Of a stretch of 64,000 bases of DNA, positions 1 through 8,042 are shown one piece after another. The translations under genes were made by a program, and so were the position numbers. Numbering within the stretch: position 1 is the stretch's first letter; every line of letters begins with the position of its first letter. This DNA is from Acidobacteriota bacterium (GTDB lineage: Bacteria; Acidobacteriota; Terriglobia; Acidiferrales; UBA7541): NCBI GenBank assembly GCA_003223255.1, contig QHYJ01000165.1:23926-87925 (forward strand). Reading direction: 5' to 3'. The notes beneath the pieces are model-generated. The model did not search any database and was not told where the DNA came from. It saw only the letters and a program-made list of their open reading frames with translations.

Positions 1-77
1 ACATTCGGCAAGGCGCGTTCTAAAAGAAACGCGCGGCGGGGCACTATCCCAATAGTTCACAGCGCAGAGGAGGAATC

Positions 78-323
78 ATGGAAGGCCTCATTTATGCGAT
101 TGTGGTGGGCCTGATCGCCGGGTGGCTGGCGGGGCAAGTGATGAAAGGCGGAGGCTATGGAGTTGTGGTAGATATTATTCTTGGGATTTTGGGCGGAATT
201 GTGGGCCGGTGGGTGTTTGGAATAGTGGGCTTGCATGCAGGCGGAATGATCGGATCGATTGTCGTTTCCTTTGTTGGGGCGGTGATTCTGGTGTGGATTA
301 CGCGATTGGTGAAGAAGAAATAA
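78..323 (+). CDS. GlsB/YeaQ/YmgE family small membrane protein
   Basis: This 81-residue protein is almost entirely hydrophobic and glycine-rich. It has three predicted membrane segments and a short basic tail (RLVKKK). The pattern IAGWLAGQVMKGGGYG followed by GILGGIVGRWVFG is the signature of the transglycosylase-associated/GlsB/YeaQ family, small inner-membrane proteins linked to stress responses whose biochemical role is unknown. Length matches the family (about 80 residues). The ATG is preceded by a strong AGGAGG-type ribosome site. It converges with the TPR gene downstream, with a hairpin between them. Confidence 0.9.
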   Translation: MEGLIYAIVVGLIAGWLAGQVMKGGGYGVVVDIILGILGGIVGRWVFGIVGLHAGGMIGSIVVSFVGAVILVWITRLVKKK

Positions 324-398
324 TCGAGGAGGCGACAGGTCGGCAGCGGAAGTGAGTTCCAACAACGGGGAGTCGCGGCGTTCGCTTTCAGAGCTAGC

Positions 399-418
399 GG
401 GCGGGGCAAGCCCCGCCC
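399..418. terminator. GC-rich hairpin between convergent genes
   Basis: A perfect 8-bp stem (gggcgggg / ccccgccc) with a CAAG loop lies between the convergent GlsB-like and TPR genes. There is no clear T-run, so termination is inferred from position and stem strength. The motif also resembles the GC-rich dispersed hairpins common in intergenic DNA of this phylum. Confidence 0.45.
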
Positions 419-448
419 CTACACTGGGATTTATAGAAAAATGCAGAG

Positions 449-1978
449 TTAGTAGTTTGCGTTGCTGGCCTTGCTGTGGGTCGCCAGGAACCATTCGGCT
501 TCGGAGTTGCGATGGTATTTCAGGCAAGTGCGGGCAGCCTCGGCGGCGGCCGCATTTCCCAGTTTTTCTTCGACGGCGGCCAATTGTTGAAGCGCCAGAG
601 GCGAATGCGGATCGGCGGAGAGCCCTTCGGCAGCGTTCTCAAAGTCGCCTTTTGAGGCGGAAAGATAACCGCGCGCAGTCTCGAAATAGCTGCCGACGAG
701 CTGATCTTTTGAAGCGGTAGCCAACGTCTCGAGTTCGGAAAGAGGCTGCGCGGCATCGCCTTGCCGTCCCTGGAGGGACAACACGCGTACACGTTCGCGC
801 AACACCGCGGCGCGCGCGATGCCGCGATCGGATTCGTTCATGCCCGCTAGAGGTTTTTCCACGAACACGGAGAGAGACTTAAGTTGCTCGAGTTCGGATT
901 GTGGGTCGGAGGTGAGCAGGGCCTGCGCCATTCCGACTTGAAATTGCGAATTCGGTTCTTTTTTGCCTGCCGCTTCCTTGGCAAGAGCCGCTAACTCTTT
1001 GCGGCCTTCCACCGGCTGTCGCTCCCAGAAGTAGACGAGCGTCTTCAGGTACTTGACGTACAGCTCGTCCATCCGGTTCCGCGCCATGGGGATGGCGCGG
1101 TCGTACTCCTGACGCGCGCCGGCGAAATCGCCCATCAGCGTGCGCGTGTTGCCAAGTCCGTATTGCGAGCTGATGTACGCCGGATCGATTTTTAACGCCG
1201 CGTGGTAGTGTTCGAGCGAGTCTTGGTCATTGCCTGCTTCGCGCAAAACCTCGCCGAGCGAATCCTGAGGATTGGGAGAAGCGGGTTCCACTTCCGCATA
1301 GCGCTTCAAGGAAGCGACAGCCCTGGCTGGATCAGGATTGCTCGAATCGAGGTACAAATAGCCGAGACGGTTGAGGGCGGCGGGGAAATTGGGATCCACC
1401 TGCAAAGCCGTTTCCAGCAAGGTGCGCGCGCGGTCATCATCCTGCTGGAGGAAAAGCCATTCCCCGGTGACATACAGAATGTGCTTATCGCGGGGATAAC
1501 GCCTCAGCAGGTCGTTCATGCTGACGATGGCGGGAAGAAGATTGTGGTCCTGGATAGCGGTCATCCAGCGAATCAGGAGCCGTTCGTCAGGAGTCGCATG
1601 AGGGAGAAGCGCCTTGGCCTTGGCTAGCGCGGCAGCGTCGGGCATGCCGCGACGGGCAGCGAAAGAAACCAGGGCGCAGCTCAGAGCAGAGTGCGGATCT
1701 TTCTGCGTGGCTTGGCGCGCCAGGTTCGCCGACGGCTCATACATGGCGTTTTCGTACTTGTCCCAGGCAAGCTCCAGCGATTTGCGCGCTTCCTCGGACT
1801 TGGTGGAGAGAGGGATGGCGCCGAAAAGCTGTTGCGCAAGCGGTACGACCGGCGACGCGTGAGCGCCAGAGCGGTTGGAGGCCGGTTCTATGCGGGGAGC
1901 GGCCGTCTGCGCCAAGGCGCTGGCGGCTAGAAAACCGGGAAAGATCAGCAGGAACCAACGCGCAACGAAGCGAGCCAT
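449..1978 (-). CDS. Secreted tetratricopeptide repeat protein
   Basis: The 509-residue product starts with a classic signal peptide (basic MARFVAR, a hydrophobic stretch, then ASALAQ cleavage). The rest is alpha-helical TPR repeats, recognisable by spaced motifs such as ALNRLGYLYLDSSNPDPA and SLEHYHAALKIDPAYISSQYGLG. TPR arrays are protein-binding scaffolds. No catalytic domain is visible. It is probably periplasmic or outer-membrane associated. It stands alone with no obvious operon partner, so its binding partner is unknown. A generic TPR annotation is secure; a specific role is not. Confidence 0.85.
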   Translation of the reverse strand: MARFVARWFLLIFPGFLAASALAQTAAPRIEPASNRSGAHASPVVPLAQQLFGAIPLSTKSEEARKSLELAWDKYENAMYEPSANLARQATQKDPHSALSCALVSFAARRGMPDAAALAKAKALLPHATPDERLLIRWMTAIQDHNLLPAIVSMNDLLRRYPRDKHILYVTGEWLFLQQDDDRARTLLETALQVDPNFPAALNRLGYLYLDSSNPDPARAVASLKRYAEVEPASPNPQDSLGEVLREAGNDQDSLEHYHAALKIDPAYISSQYGLGNTRTLMGDFAGARQEYDRAIPMARNRMDELYVKYLKTLVYFWERQPVEGRKELAALAKEAAGKKEPNSQFQVGMAQALLTSDPQSELEQLKSLSVFVEKPLAGMNESDRGIARAAVLRERVRVLSLQGRQGDAAQPLSELETLATASKDQLVGSYFETARGYLSASKGDFENAAEGLSADPHSPLALQQLAAVEEKLGNAAAAEAARTCLKYHRNSEAEWFLATHSKASNANY

Positions 1979-2222
1979 GTCGAATCACTCCTGTCCGGAA
2001 TTGAACTCAGGATAAGTTCTAGTCCCTGAACCTAGCGCACTCCAGGAGGAGGCCGATACTGACCGGTAGGGCAGGTGGTGCGGAAGGATCAAGAGCGGAT
2101 TGGCGGCACGCGAACGTTGGGGCGAGGCATAAGGTTGGACACACGCCTCAAAAGGGATACTTGCCAAGAGGCGGCGCGACTGAACATACTGCCGGGAAAC
2201 TTGTGCAAAACGAGAGAGGCCT

Positions 2223-2708
2223 ATGAAGTTGCTACGATTCCCGAGAGGATTTCCAATTGCAGCGATTTTGTGGTGCCTTGCGCTCTTGGCCGCGGGGGCG
2301 TTCGCAGGAATCAAGAACATGGCGGTAGTGGTTGCGGCGGGCAGCAAGCTCTCTGACGTTTCCCTTGCAGATTTGGCGAAGCTCTGCAGGGGCACGCAGA
2401 AAACGTGGCCGGACGGCAAGAACTTTACGCTGGTGATCAAGGATCCAGAATCTCCGGACATGCATATCGCCACGCAAAAGCTGTTTGGCGCGGGTCCGGG
2501 TGGAATCAAAGCCATCCTTGCGAGGCTGAACGAATCCCGGCTGACGGTGAAAATCGTGGATAGCGATGAGGATTTGTTGCGCACGGTGGAAACGACGCCG
2601 GGGGCGGTGGGCATTATCGACGTTTATTCGATCAACAGTTCGGTAAAAGTTCTTCGGGTTGACGGCAAGCTGCCCTTTGACGTCAGGTACGCCTTGAAGG
2701 GGAATTAA
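2223..2708 (+). CDS. Phosphate-binding-protein-like (PBP) secreted protein
   Basis: This 161-residue protein has an N-terminal hydrophobic export signal (about residues 10-29). A single domain follows that resembles the first lobe of PstS-like periplasmic binding proteins: VVVAAGSKLSDVSLADLAKLCRG then WPDGKNFTLV, and a later TTPGAVGIIDVYS. In the family this fold binds phosphate or other oxyanions for ABC uptake. Here the protein is much shorter than PstS (over 300 residues), and no ABC permease or ATPase genes flank it. It may therefore be a stand-alone sensor or scavenger rather than a transporter subunit. Confidence 0.7.
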   Translation: MKLLRFPRGFPIAAILWCLALLAAGAFAGIKNMAVVVAAGSKLSDVSLADLAKLCRGTQKTWPDGKNFTLVIKDPESPDMHIATQKLFGAGPGGIKAILARLNESRLTVKIVDSDEDLLRTVETTPGAVGIIDVYSINSSVKVLRVDGKLPFDVRYALKGN

Positions 2709-3234
2709 GCCCGTCATTTCCTAGCCATTGCGAGGCACTTCTCCGCAGTTGGCTCAACTAAAGAGTAATTTTAACTAAGAGGGAAATCAGGCGGGCCCCA
2801 GGCTTCCCTTTGGCCCAATTGGGCCGTCCGCTACCGCCGGAAACTCGACCTCCTGGGCCGGTTTGTATGCGCCAAATGATACGCCAACCGTGGGGGTAAT
2901 CACTACATAGGGTGGGGAAAAGCCCCCTGTACGACAGGACAGGTTTTCCACAAGAGGTACAGGGAAAATCTGGCGAAAACTGTGGCGAAAGTGTATATGT
3001 GTTAAGCTGTTTACTGTAAATGGCTTACATCGTTTCTGGGTAATAAAAGCCGGTACTAGGAGACTCGTTTAGCGCGTAAAATGTAACTTTTGTACCATCG
3101 ATTTTGGTGCGCTCCCAAGTGTCTAATGGTACAGGTCCTGCGGACATGCCCATTCGGGTAGGTCGCAGCATCTAACGTCAGGGTAAGTGCAGGTGAGTTT
3201 AGGGGCTCTTCGAATTGGGGGGTAGGAACGGTCC
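2709..3234. other. Intergenic region without a supported gene
   Basis: About 525 bases with no credible coding frame. The minus-strand 69-residue ORF at 3056-3265 has no recognisable sequence and overlaps the next gene. The region contains a perfect palindrome at 2812-2825 and a TTTTCCACA string at 2944-2952 that is one base from a DnaA box, but only a single copy is seen. It probably carries the promoter of the small membrane-protein gene that follows. Confidence 0.5.
2812..2825. repeat. Perfect 14-bp palindrome
   Basis: GGCCCAATTGGGCC is self-complementary over all 14 bases. It lies about 100 bases downstream of the binding-protein-like gene. It could be a regulator site or a short hairpin. 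There is no T-run, so terminator function is unsupported. Confidence 0.4.
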
Positions 3235-3564
3235 ATGAGTGCGGATGGTAGTCAAGTAAAGGCAAAAAAGAGGGACCAGGATCGAAAGTGGATGTGGTGG
3301 GTACTCGGCACCATTGTCGCGCTGCAACTTTATTTTGTGCAGGAGCTGTTGGCGGCGTTTGCCCTATTTGCGATGGCGTTTCTGGGCATGGCCGGCGTGG
3401 TCATCAGCGCATATACGCTGCACCGGGTTTGGGTTGTGACGGTGGACCGAGTTGCCGACAGCCAGCATCCCGTCGTGGCTGCCGTGCGTCATGGGATTTA
3501 CAGCATTGAAGATTTGGCGCGCCGGCCGTTCCGGCGCCCAGGTTCCGCGCAGCCCGCGAATTGA
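3235..3564 (+). CDS. Small two-segment membrane protein, unknown function
   Basis: The 109-residue product has a charged N-terminus (KAKKRDQDRK), then two adjacent hydrophobic segments (WWVLGTIVALQLYFV and ALFAMAFLGMAGVVISAYTL). The cytoplasmic-looking tail ends in basic and proline residues. I do not recognise a family. Spacing of the segments suggests a helical hairpin in the inner membrane. It is followed closely by a strong intrinsic terminator, which supports it being a real monocistronic gene. Confidence 0.6.
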   Translation: MSADGSQVKAKKRDQDRKWMWWVLGTIVALQLYFVQELLAAFALFAMAFLGMAGVVISAYTLHRVWVVTVDRVADSQHPVVAAVRHGIYSIEDLARRPFRRPGSAQPAN

Positions 3565-3656
3565 GAGATTGAGTTTCTGGTCTCAGCCAGAGCACACGCA
3601 GAACTGTTCCTCTTGCCTCCTTCAGGAGTGACGCAGGTTCTGCAATCAGGGAAAAG

Positions 3657-3697
3657 AAAAAGGCCAGCCGTGCTAAGAGAGAGCGGCTGGCCTTTTT
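3657..3697. terminator. Strong bidirectional intrinsic terminator
   Basis: A 14-bp perfect inverted repeat (aaaaaggccagccg / cggctggccttttt) with a 13-base loop ends in a T-run on the plus strand. An A-run lies on the other side, so it can stop transcription both ways. It sits between the convergent small membrane-protein gene and the PilZ/coiled-coil gene. Confidence 0.92.
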
Positions 3698-3723
3698 CTT
3701 TTCGGAACGATCTCTATGCCGTC

Positions 3724-5301
3724 CTAATGGGTGAAGGGATCGCTATCCGGCGCAGGGAGGATCTCCGGACCTTCGGCATCCGCGGGGCCGTTGCCCTCAC
3801 GAGCTTGTTGCAAGGACTTCCCGTTGTCCTTGGTGAGGCTCTCCAGAGTGGCTTTTGAGTGCTCGTCGACGGCGCTCACCGCCGCAACGAGGCAGGAGTA
3901 GAGAAACGCTTTCATGCCTTTGCGGAATTGGTCGGTGGAGCGTTCGGAGGCGCGCGTCACTTCGGCTTCGAGCGCCTGGCGGTGGGCCTCGCAAGCCGCG
4001 CGGCCTTCCGCGTCAAGAGAGGAGATGGCTGAGGCAGCGCGGTCTTTCGTTTCCGAGAGAATCGCGTTCATTTGCGATTCCGCCTGCCGCTGAAGGTTGG
4101 CGAGAGTAGCGTTCACAGAGCTCTGCACGAGAGCTTGCACCTCCGCCGAGCGGGCGTCCAGTTTCAGCAGCGCCTCTTGTACCACCGACTGCGTGCTCTC
4201 CAGGAGGCGTTCAAAGCGGCGATCCATAATTCGGGCGGCTGCGCCATCGAAATCGGCAGACACGCGGCCAACCGCCTCATTGAGCCGCGCCTGAGCCCGA
4301 GGTTCCAATTCGTTGTTCATTTTCCCCCAAAATTCCTGGCAGCGGTCGAGCTCTCGTTTCAGTTCCGCGGCCTGGTTTGCAAGCCGCTGCGTCAATTCTT
4401 CCGCGTGGGCGCGATACTTCTCCATCTCTTCTTTCCAATGGGCCGCGATCACCGAGGCGGTTACGGCGGCGATTTCATCTTTTGTGGCGAGGCCGCCCGC
4501 GGCCGCTTCAGAGCGAGACGGCAGAAGCTGTTGAACTTCGCGAATGCTGGCCTGGCGGATATCGTCGATGGTAGCCACAGCCTTGCGCACGGCTTCGTCC
4601 AACTGTTTTGCGATGGCGGTTTGCACGGCTCTCTCGGCGGCTTGTTGCAGCCTTTCCTGGAGCGCGTCGATGAGTCCATTCGGAGTGATCACGATACGCT
4701 GCGGTTTCGGAGCTTCGGTGAGCATGGGAGCGGGAGGCCTGGAAGCTACCGGGGGGGAAGGAAAAGTGGCGACCTCGGCGAGTTTGTGCTCGGGTGAAGG
4801 CGGCTCTGCTGGCTCTCGTAGCTCATCTGCTTCCGCCGCTTCGGTTTCGATCGGGGGAGTTTCGGGCTCAGACCCGGCAACGGCCGAGGATTGAGGCGCG
4901 AAAGTCGCAATCTCTCCGAAACTGAGCCAGTCCTGGGGCGGCGTGACGACGCCCCACACGTTCCCCGGCTTTTCCAATTCCACGCCGACCTGCTGCAACT
5001 CGCGCGTGTTTTGGGAAGGATGAATCGACCGCACTCTGGCGCGAATAGCGGGCGGCTTCGGCTCTACGTTCAAGCCCACTACTTGCAACGTCACGCAAGT
5101 CCCCACGCCATAATCGTGCCGCGAAGGATACCGGCAGCCATGCAGATTGACACTGGTCGAGACGGTCCTTTCGACGAACGGCTCCCCCAGACGGTTTTGG
5201 CCGAAGACGATCAGTGGAACGGAACGGTCGAGGCGCGTGCTGCGCCGCGACTCTTCCTTCACAAAATTATCAGGAGTCCCGGCAAGAGACGATTGACTCA
5301 C
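3724..5301 (-). CDS. PilZ domain protein with long coiled-coil tail
   Basis: The N-terminal part looks like a PilZ domain: an RRSTRLDR start motif, a VNLHGCRY turn and QVGVELEKPG strands, which in this family bind cyclic di-GMP. A proline/glutamate-rich linker follows, then about 300 residues of alanine/glutamate-rich helix with heptad character (for example YRAHAEELTQRLANQAAELK), so an extended coiled coil is predicted. I chose the GTG at 5301 because AGGGAG lies just upstream. The track's ATG at 5445 adds 48 low-complexity residues. No membrane segment or enzyme domain is visible. It could be a c-di-GMP-controlled structural or polarity factor; that is inference. Confidence 0.75.
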   Translation of the reverse strand: MSQSSLAGTPDNFVKEESRRSTRLDRSVPLIVFGQNRLGEPFVERTVSTSVNLHGCRYPSRHDYGVGTCVTLQVVGLNVEPKPPAIRARVRSIHPSQNTRELQQVGVELEKPGNVWGVVTPPQDWLSFGEIATFAPQSSAVAGSEPETPPIETEAAEADELREPAEPPSPEHKLAEVATFPSPPVASRPPAPMLTEAPKPQRIVITPNGLIDALQERLQQAAERAVQTAIAKQLDEAVRKAVATIDDIRQASIREVQQLLPSRSEAAAGGLATKDEIAAVTASVIAAHWKEEMEKYRAHAEELTQRLANQAAELKRELDRCQEFWGKMNNELEPRAQARLNEAVGRVSADFDGAAARIMDRRFERLLESTQSVVQEALLKLDARSAEVQALVQSSVNATLANLQRQAESQMNAILSETKDRAASAISSLDAEGRAACEAHRQALEAEVTRASERSTDQFRKGMKAFLYSCLVAAVSAVDEHSKATLESLTKDNGKSLQQAREGNGPADAEGPEILPAPDSDPFTH

Positions 5302-5546
5302 GTCTTCTCCCTGAAAATGCGCCTTCGATTTCCCATGGTAATCGGAGCGGCTCACTCCGCCCGGGGAAGTTCTGCCGCTCCCTGGACCTATCGCGCTAAT
5401 GCTAGCCGAACCGTGCCTCGTTGTCGAATGCTTCCCGCATGGCATGGCGCGCCGTGGCGAACCGCCGGGGGCCCGTAAGCGCTTTTGAAGGCGACGAAAT
5501 GAACGGGTCTTTGATAGGCTTGCGGCTCTGAAGGGAGGAAATTCCT

Positions 5547-6830
5547 ATGCGCCGTTTCCTTGCTTTTGTTCTGGCGGGCCAGCTGACACCCGTTTTCGCG
5601 GTGGGACAAGCTCCGCACCGCATGGTCATCCGCGCGGGCAAATTGATTGATGGAAAAAGCGACAAGCCGGTGGAGAACGCGCTCATTTTGATTGAAGGCG
5701 AGAAGATCACCTCGGTCACACCTGGCGGGAGGGCGCCAACCGGCGCGGAAATGATCGACTTGTCCAAACAGACGGTGCTGCCGGGATTCATGGATGTGCA
5801 CACCCACGTTCTTTTGCAGGGGGATGTCACGGCGGCGGAATACGACGAACAGTTGCTCAAGGAATCGATTCCGTACCGTGCGATTCTTGCCGCGCGCAAC
5901 GCGCAAATTGCGCTGTCGCACGGGTTCACGGCGATGCGCGACCTGGAAACCGAAGGCGCGATGTATGCCGTCGTGGACGTGAAGACCGCCATTGCCAACG
6001 GCGAAGTGCCCGGCCCGCGCATGCAAGTGGCCACGCGCGCGATGACCCCGACCGGGATGTATCCGCTGCTCGGTTTCTCGTGGGAGCTGAAGGTGCCCAC
6101 GGGCGTGCAATACGTCGACGGCGTGGAGGGCGCTCGCAAAGCGGTGCGCGAGCAGGTTATGTACGGCGCGGACTGGATCAAGTATTACTCCGACCGCCGC
6201 TACCACTTTGAGGGGGATGGCGTCTTGCACAGCATGGTAAACTTCACCGACGAAGAAGCGAAGGCCATTGTAGATGAGGCGCACCGGTGGGGAAAGAAAG
6301 TGGCTGCGCATGCCATCGGCAGCGAGGGGATTGCTGCGGTGCTCCGCGCGGGCGTGGAAACGGTCGAGCATGGCGACGGCCTGACGGACGCGCTGATGGA
6401 CGAGATGGTACGCAAGGGAGTGTATTGGGTGCCGACGCTCACCGTCGGCTTGTACGTGGCTCCGGGCCGCGGTGGAAATTGGCAAAAGATGGCGGACTTG
6501 CAGAGAGAGAATTTCGCAAAGGCCGTCAGGAAGGGCGTAAAGATTGCGCTGGGCACGGATGCCGGGGGCTTTGACTGGAAAAAGGTAAATCAAGCGAAAG
6601 AGTTTGAATACTACGTGCAGTACGGCATGACGCCAATGCAAGCGATTCATACTGGCACGTCGACCGCTGCGGAATTGCTAGGCTGGAGCGACAAAACGGG
6701 AACCGTCGAAGCAGGGAAATGGGCGGATCTCGTGGCGGTCTCCGGCGATCCGTTGAGAGACATCACCGAGTTGCAAAAAGTGAAGTTCGTGAGGAAGGGT
6801 GGAGCAGTCTTCAAGAACGAGCTGCACTAG
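5547..6830 (+). CDS. Secreted amidohydrolase, imidazolonepropionase-like
   Basis: The 427-residue product has a signal peptide (cleavage near residue 20) and a metal-dependent amidohydrolase fold. H85 and H87 in the MDVHTHV motif, later AHAIG and VEHG histidines, and the GTDAG aspartate match the binuclear metal site. The C-terminal SGDPLRDITELQKVKFVRKGG segment returns to the small beta-sandwich typical of the family. Relatives hydrolyse amide or lactam bonds, including Xaa-Pro dipeptides. Export suggests extracytoplasmic substrates, perhaps peptides. A strong GGGAGG ribosome site precedes the ATG. It is divergent from the PilZ gene. Confidence 0.88.
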   Translation: MRRFLAFVLAGQLTPVFAVGQAPHRMVIRAGKLIDGKSDKPVENALILIEGEKITSVTPGGRAPTGAEMIDLSKQTVLPGFMDVHTHVLLQGDVTAAEYDEQLLKESIPYRAILAARNAQIALSHGFTAMRDLETEGAMYAVVDVKTAIANGEVPGPRMQVATRAMTPTGMYPLLGFSWELKVPTGVQYVDGVEGARKAVREQVMYGADWIKYYSDRRYHFEGDGVLHSMVNFTDEEAKAIVDEAHRWGKKVAAHAIGSEGIAAVLRAGVETVEHGDGLTDALMDEMVRKGVYWVPTLTVGLYVAPGRGGNWQKMADLQRENFAKAVRKGVKIALGTDAGGFDWKKVNQAKEFEYYVQYGMTPMQAIHTGTSTAAELLGWSDKTGTVEAGKWADLVAVSGDPLRDITELQKVKFVRKGGAVFKNELH

Positions 6831-7025
6831 CCTATTTACTTGCGGCTGTTCTGGCAGTGCGTCTTGGAGCCTCCCGTACTCTAAGCAGTGGGCGACAGCC
6901 CGCGTCAAAGACCCTCGTAAATCAACAAATTGAAATTCAGAAAGCGTCCAAGAGAGCAGTGCGTATCTGGCTTCGCTCCATTTTACCATTATCGCGAGGC
7001 GTCCCATTGCATGACGTTGAGGATA

Positions 7026-7817
7026 TCAGTAGAAGGCCACGCCGCCGTCGACGTTGATGGATTGTCCGGTGATGGCGCTGGACTGCCCCGAACACAGGAA
7101 CAACGCGGCGCGGGCGATTTCTTCGGCGGTTTGCGCGCGGCCTTGCAGAAGGCTGTTCAGAAAGGCCGCCAGTTGCTCTTGTTCGCTAACGCCAACCCGC
7201 TTTGCCAAGTCTGCGGCTAATTCTTTGGACATATACGTCTCCGTGACCGGTCCCGGACAGATGGCGTTCACGCGCACGCCCTTGCGTGCGCCTTCTGCGG
7301 CGGTAACACGCGTCAGCCCAAGTAACCCGGCTTTGGCCGCGGCATACGCCGAACCCCACGCGTAAGCCGCTTTCGCCGAGAGGCTGGAAATATTCAGAAT
7401 TACGCCGGAGCTGCGCGCATACATCTCCGGCAGAACCAGTTGGGAAAGCAAAAACGCCGCGCGCAGATGTACGGCGATGACTTTGTCGAACTCCGCGAGA
7501 GGATACTCTTCCACCGGAACGACCGGACCATAATGTCCGGCATTGTTCACCAAAATGTCGACGCGGCCGAACTTTTCGCGAACGGCAGCCACGACGCGCG
7601 TGCACGCAGCTTCTTGCGTCAAATCGGCCATTGCGTACTCCGCACGCCCGCCGTTCTCTGCGATTTCCTTTGCGACCGCGCCTAGTTCTTTCTCAGTACG
7701 CGCGGTAAGAAAGGCGGAGGCGCCTTCTTTCGCGAAAAGATGAGCGATGGCGCGACCGATTCCCCGGCCCGAGCCCGTGATTAGCGCAACTTGATTTTTC
7801 AGCAGCATGGGGACCAT
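7026..7817 (-). CDS. Short-chain dehydrogenase/reductase (SDR)
   Basis: A complete classical SDR of 263 residues. The NAD(P)-binding glycine motif TGSGRGIG is near residue 14, NNAG is in the middle, and the catalytic Ser with YAAAK (Tyr-x-x-x-Lys) follows. The NVDGGVAFY ending is typical of FabG-like enzymes. The protein should be a cytosolic NAD(P)-dependent oxidoreductase of unknown substrate. The first ATG (7817) and a second at 7808 are both possible starts; neither has a strong ribosome site. No obvious operon partner is present. Confidence 0.9.
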   Translation of the reverse strand: MVPMLLKNQVALITGSGRGIGRAIAHLFAKEGASAFLTARTEKELGAVAKEIAENGGRAEYAMADLTQEAACTRVVAAVREKFGRVDILVNNAGHYGPVVPVEEYPLAEFDKVIAVHLRAAFLLSQLVLPEMYARSSGVILNISSLSAKAAYAWGSAYAAAKAGLLGLTRVTAAEGARKGVRVNAICPGPVTETYMSKELAADLAKRVGVSEQEQLAAFLNSLLQGRAQTAEEIARAALFLCSGQSSAITGQSINVDGGVAFY

Positions 7818-8042
7818 GAGAATAGAAGGTAAACCGCCGCTGACGCAAGGAGCGTGCCGCGCTCATTTCCAGAGTGCTCCGGCGATGCCTCGTTGACAGG
7901 CACAGTACACGGGTGTTTGCCATTATCGCGGTAAACAACAATTCTACAAGTTTCTACAAGAGACTGCCGTTAACGCAACAGCCTCTTTCCGTCATTTGCA
8001 GTGAGTTTTCCCAGCCACTAAACTTGACCTGAAGGCGTGGTG

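Noticed and set aside
2944-2952. TTTTCCACA, one mismatch from a DnaA box
   Set aside because: Only one copy is visible, with no AT-rich unwinding element and no dnaA/dnaN genes, so an origin is not supported.
5388-6650. 420-residue minus-strand ORF across the amidohydrolase
   Set aside because: It is antisense to the intact amidohydrolase at 5547-6830, rich in His/Arg/Ala, with no domain signature.
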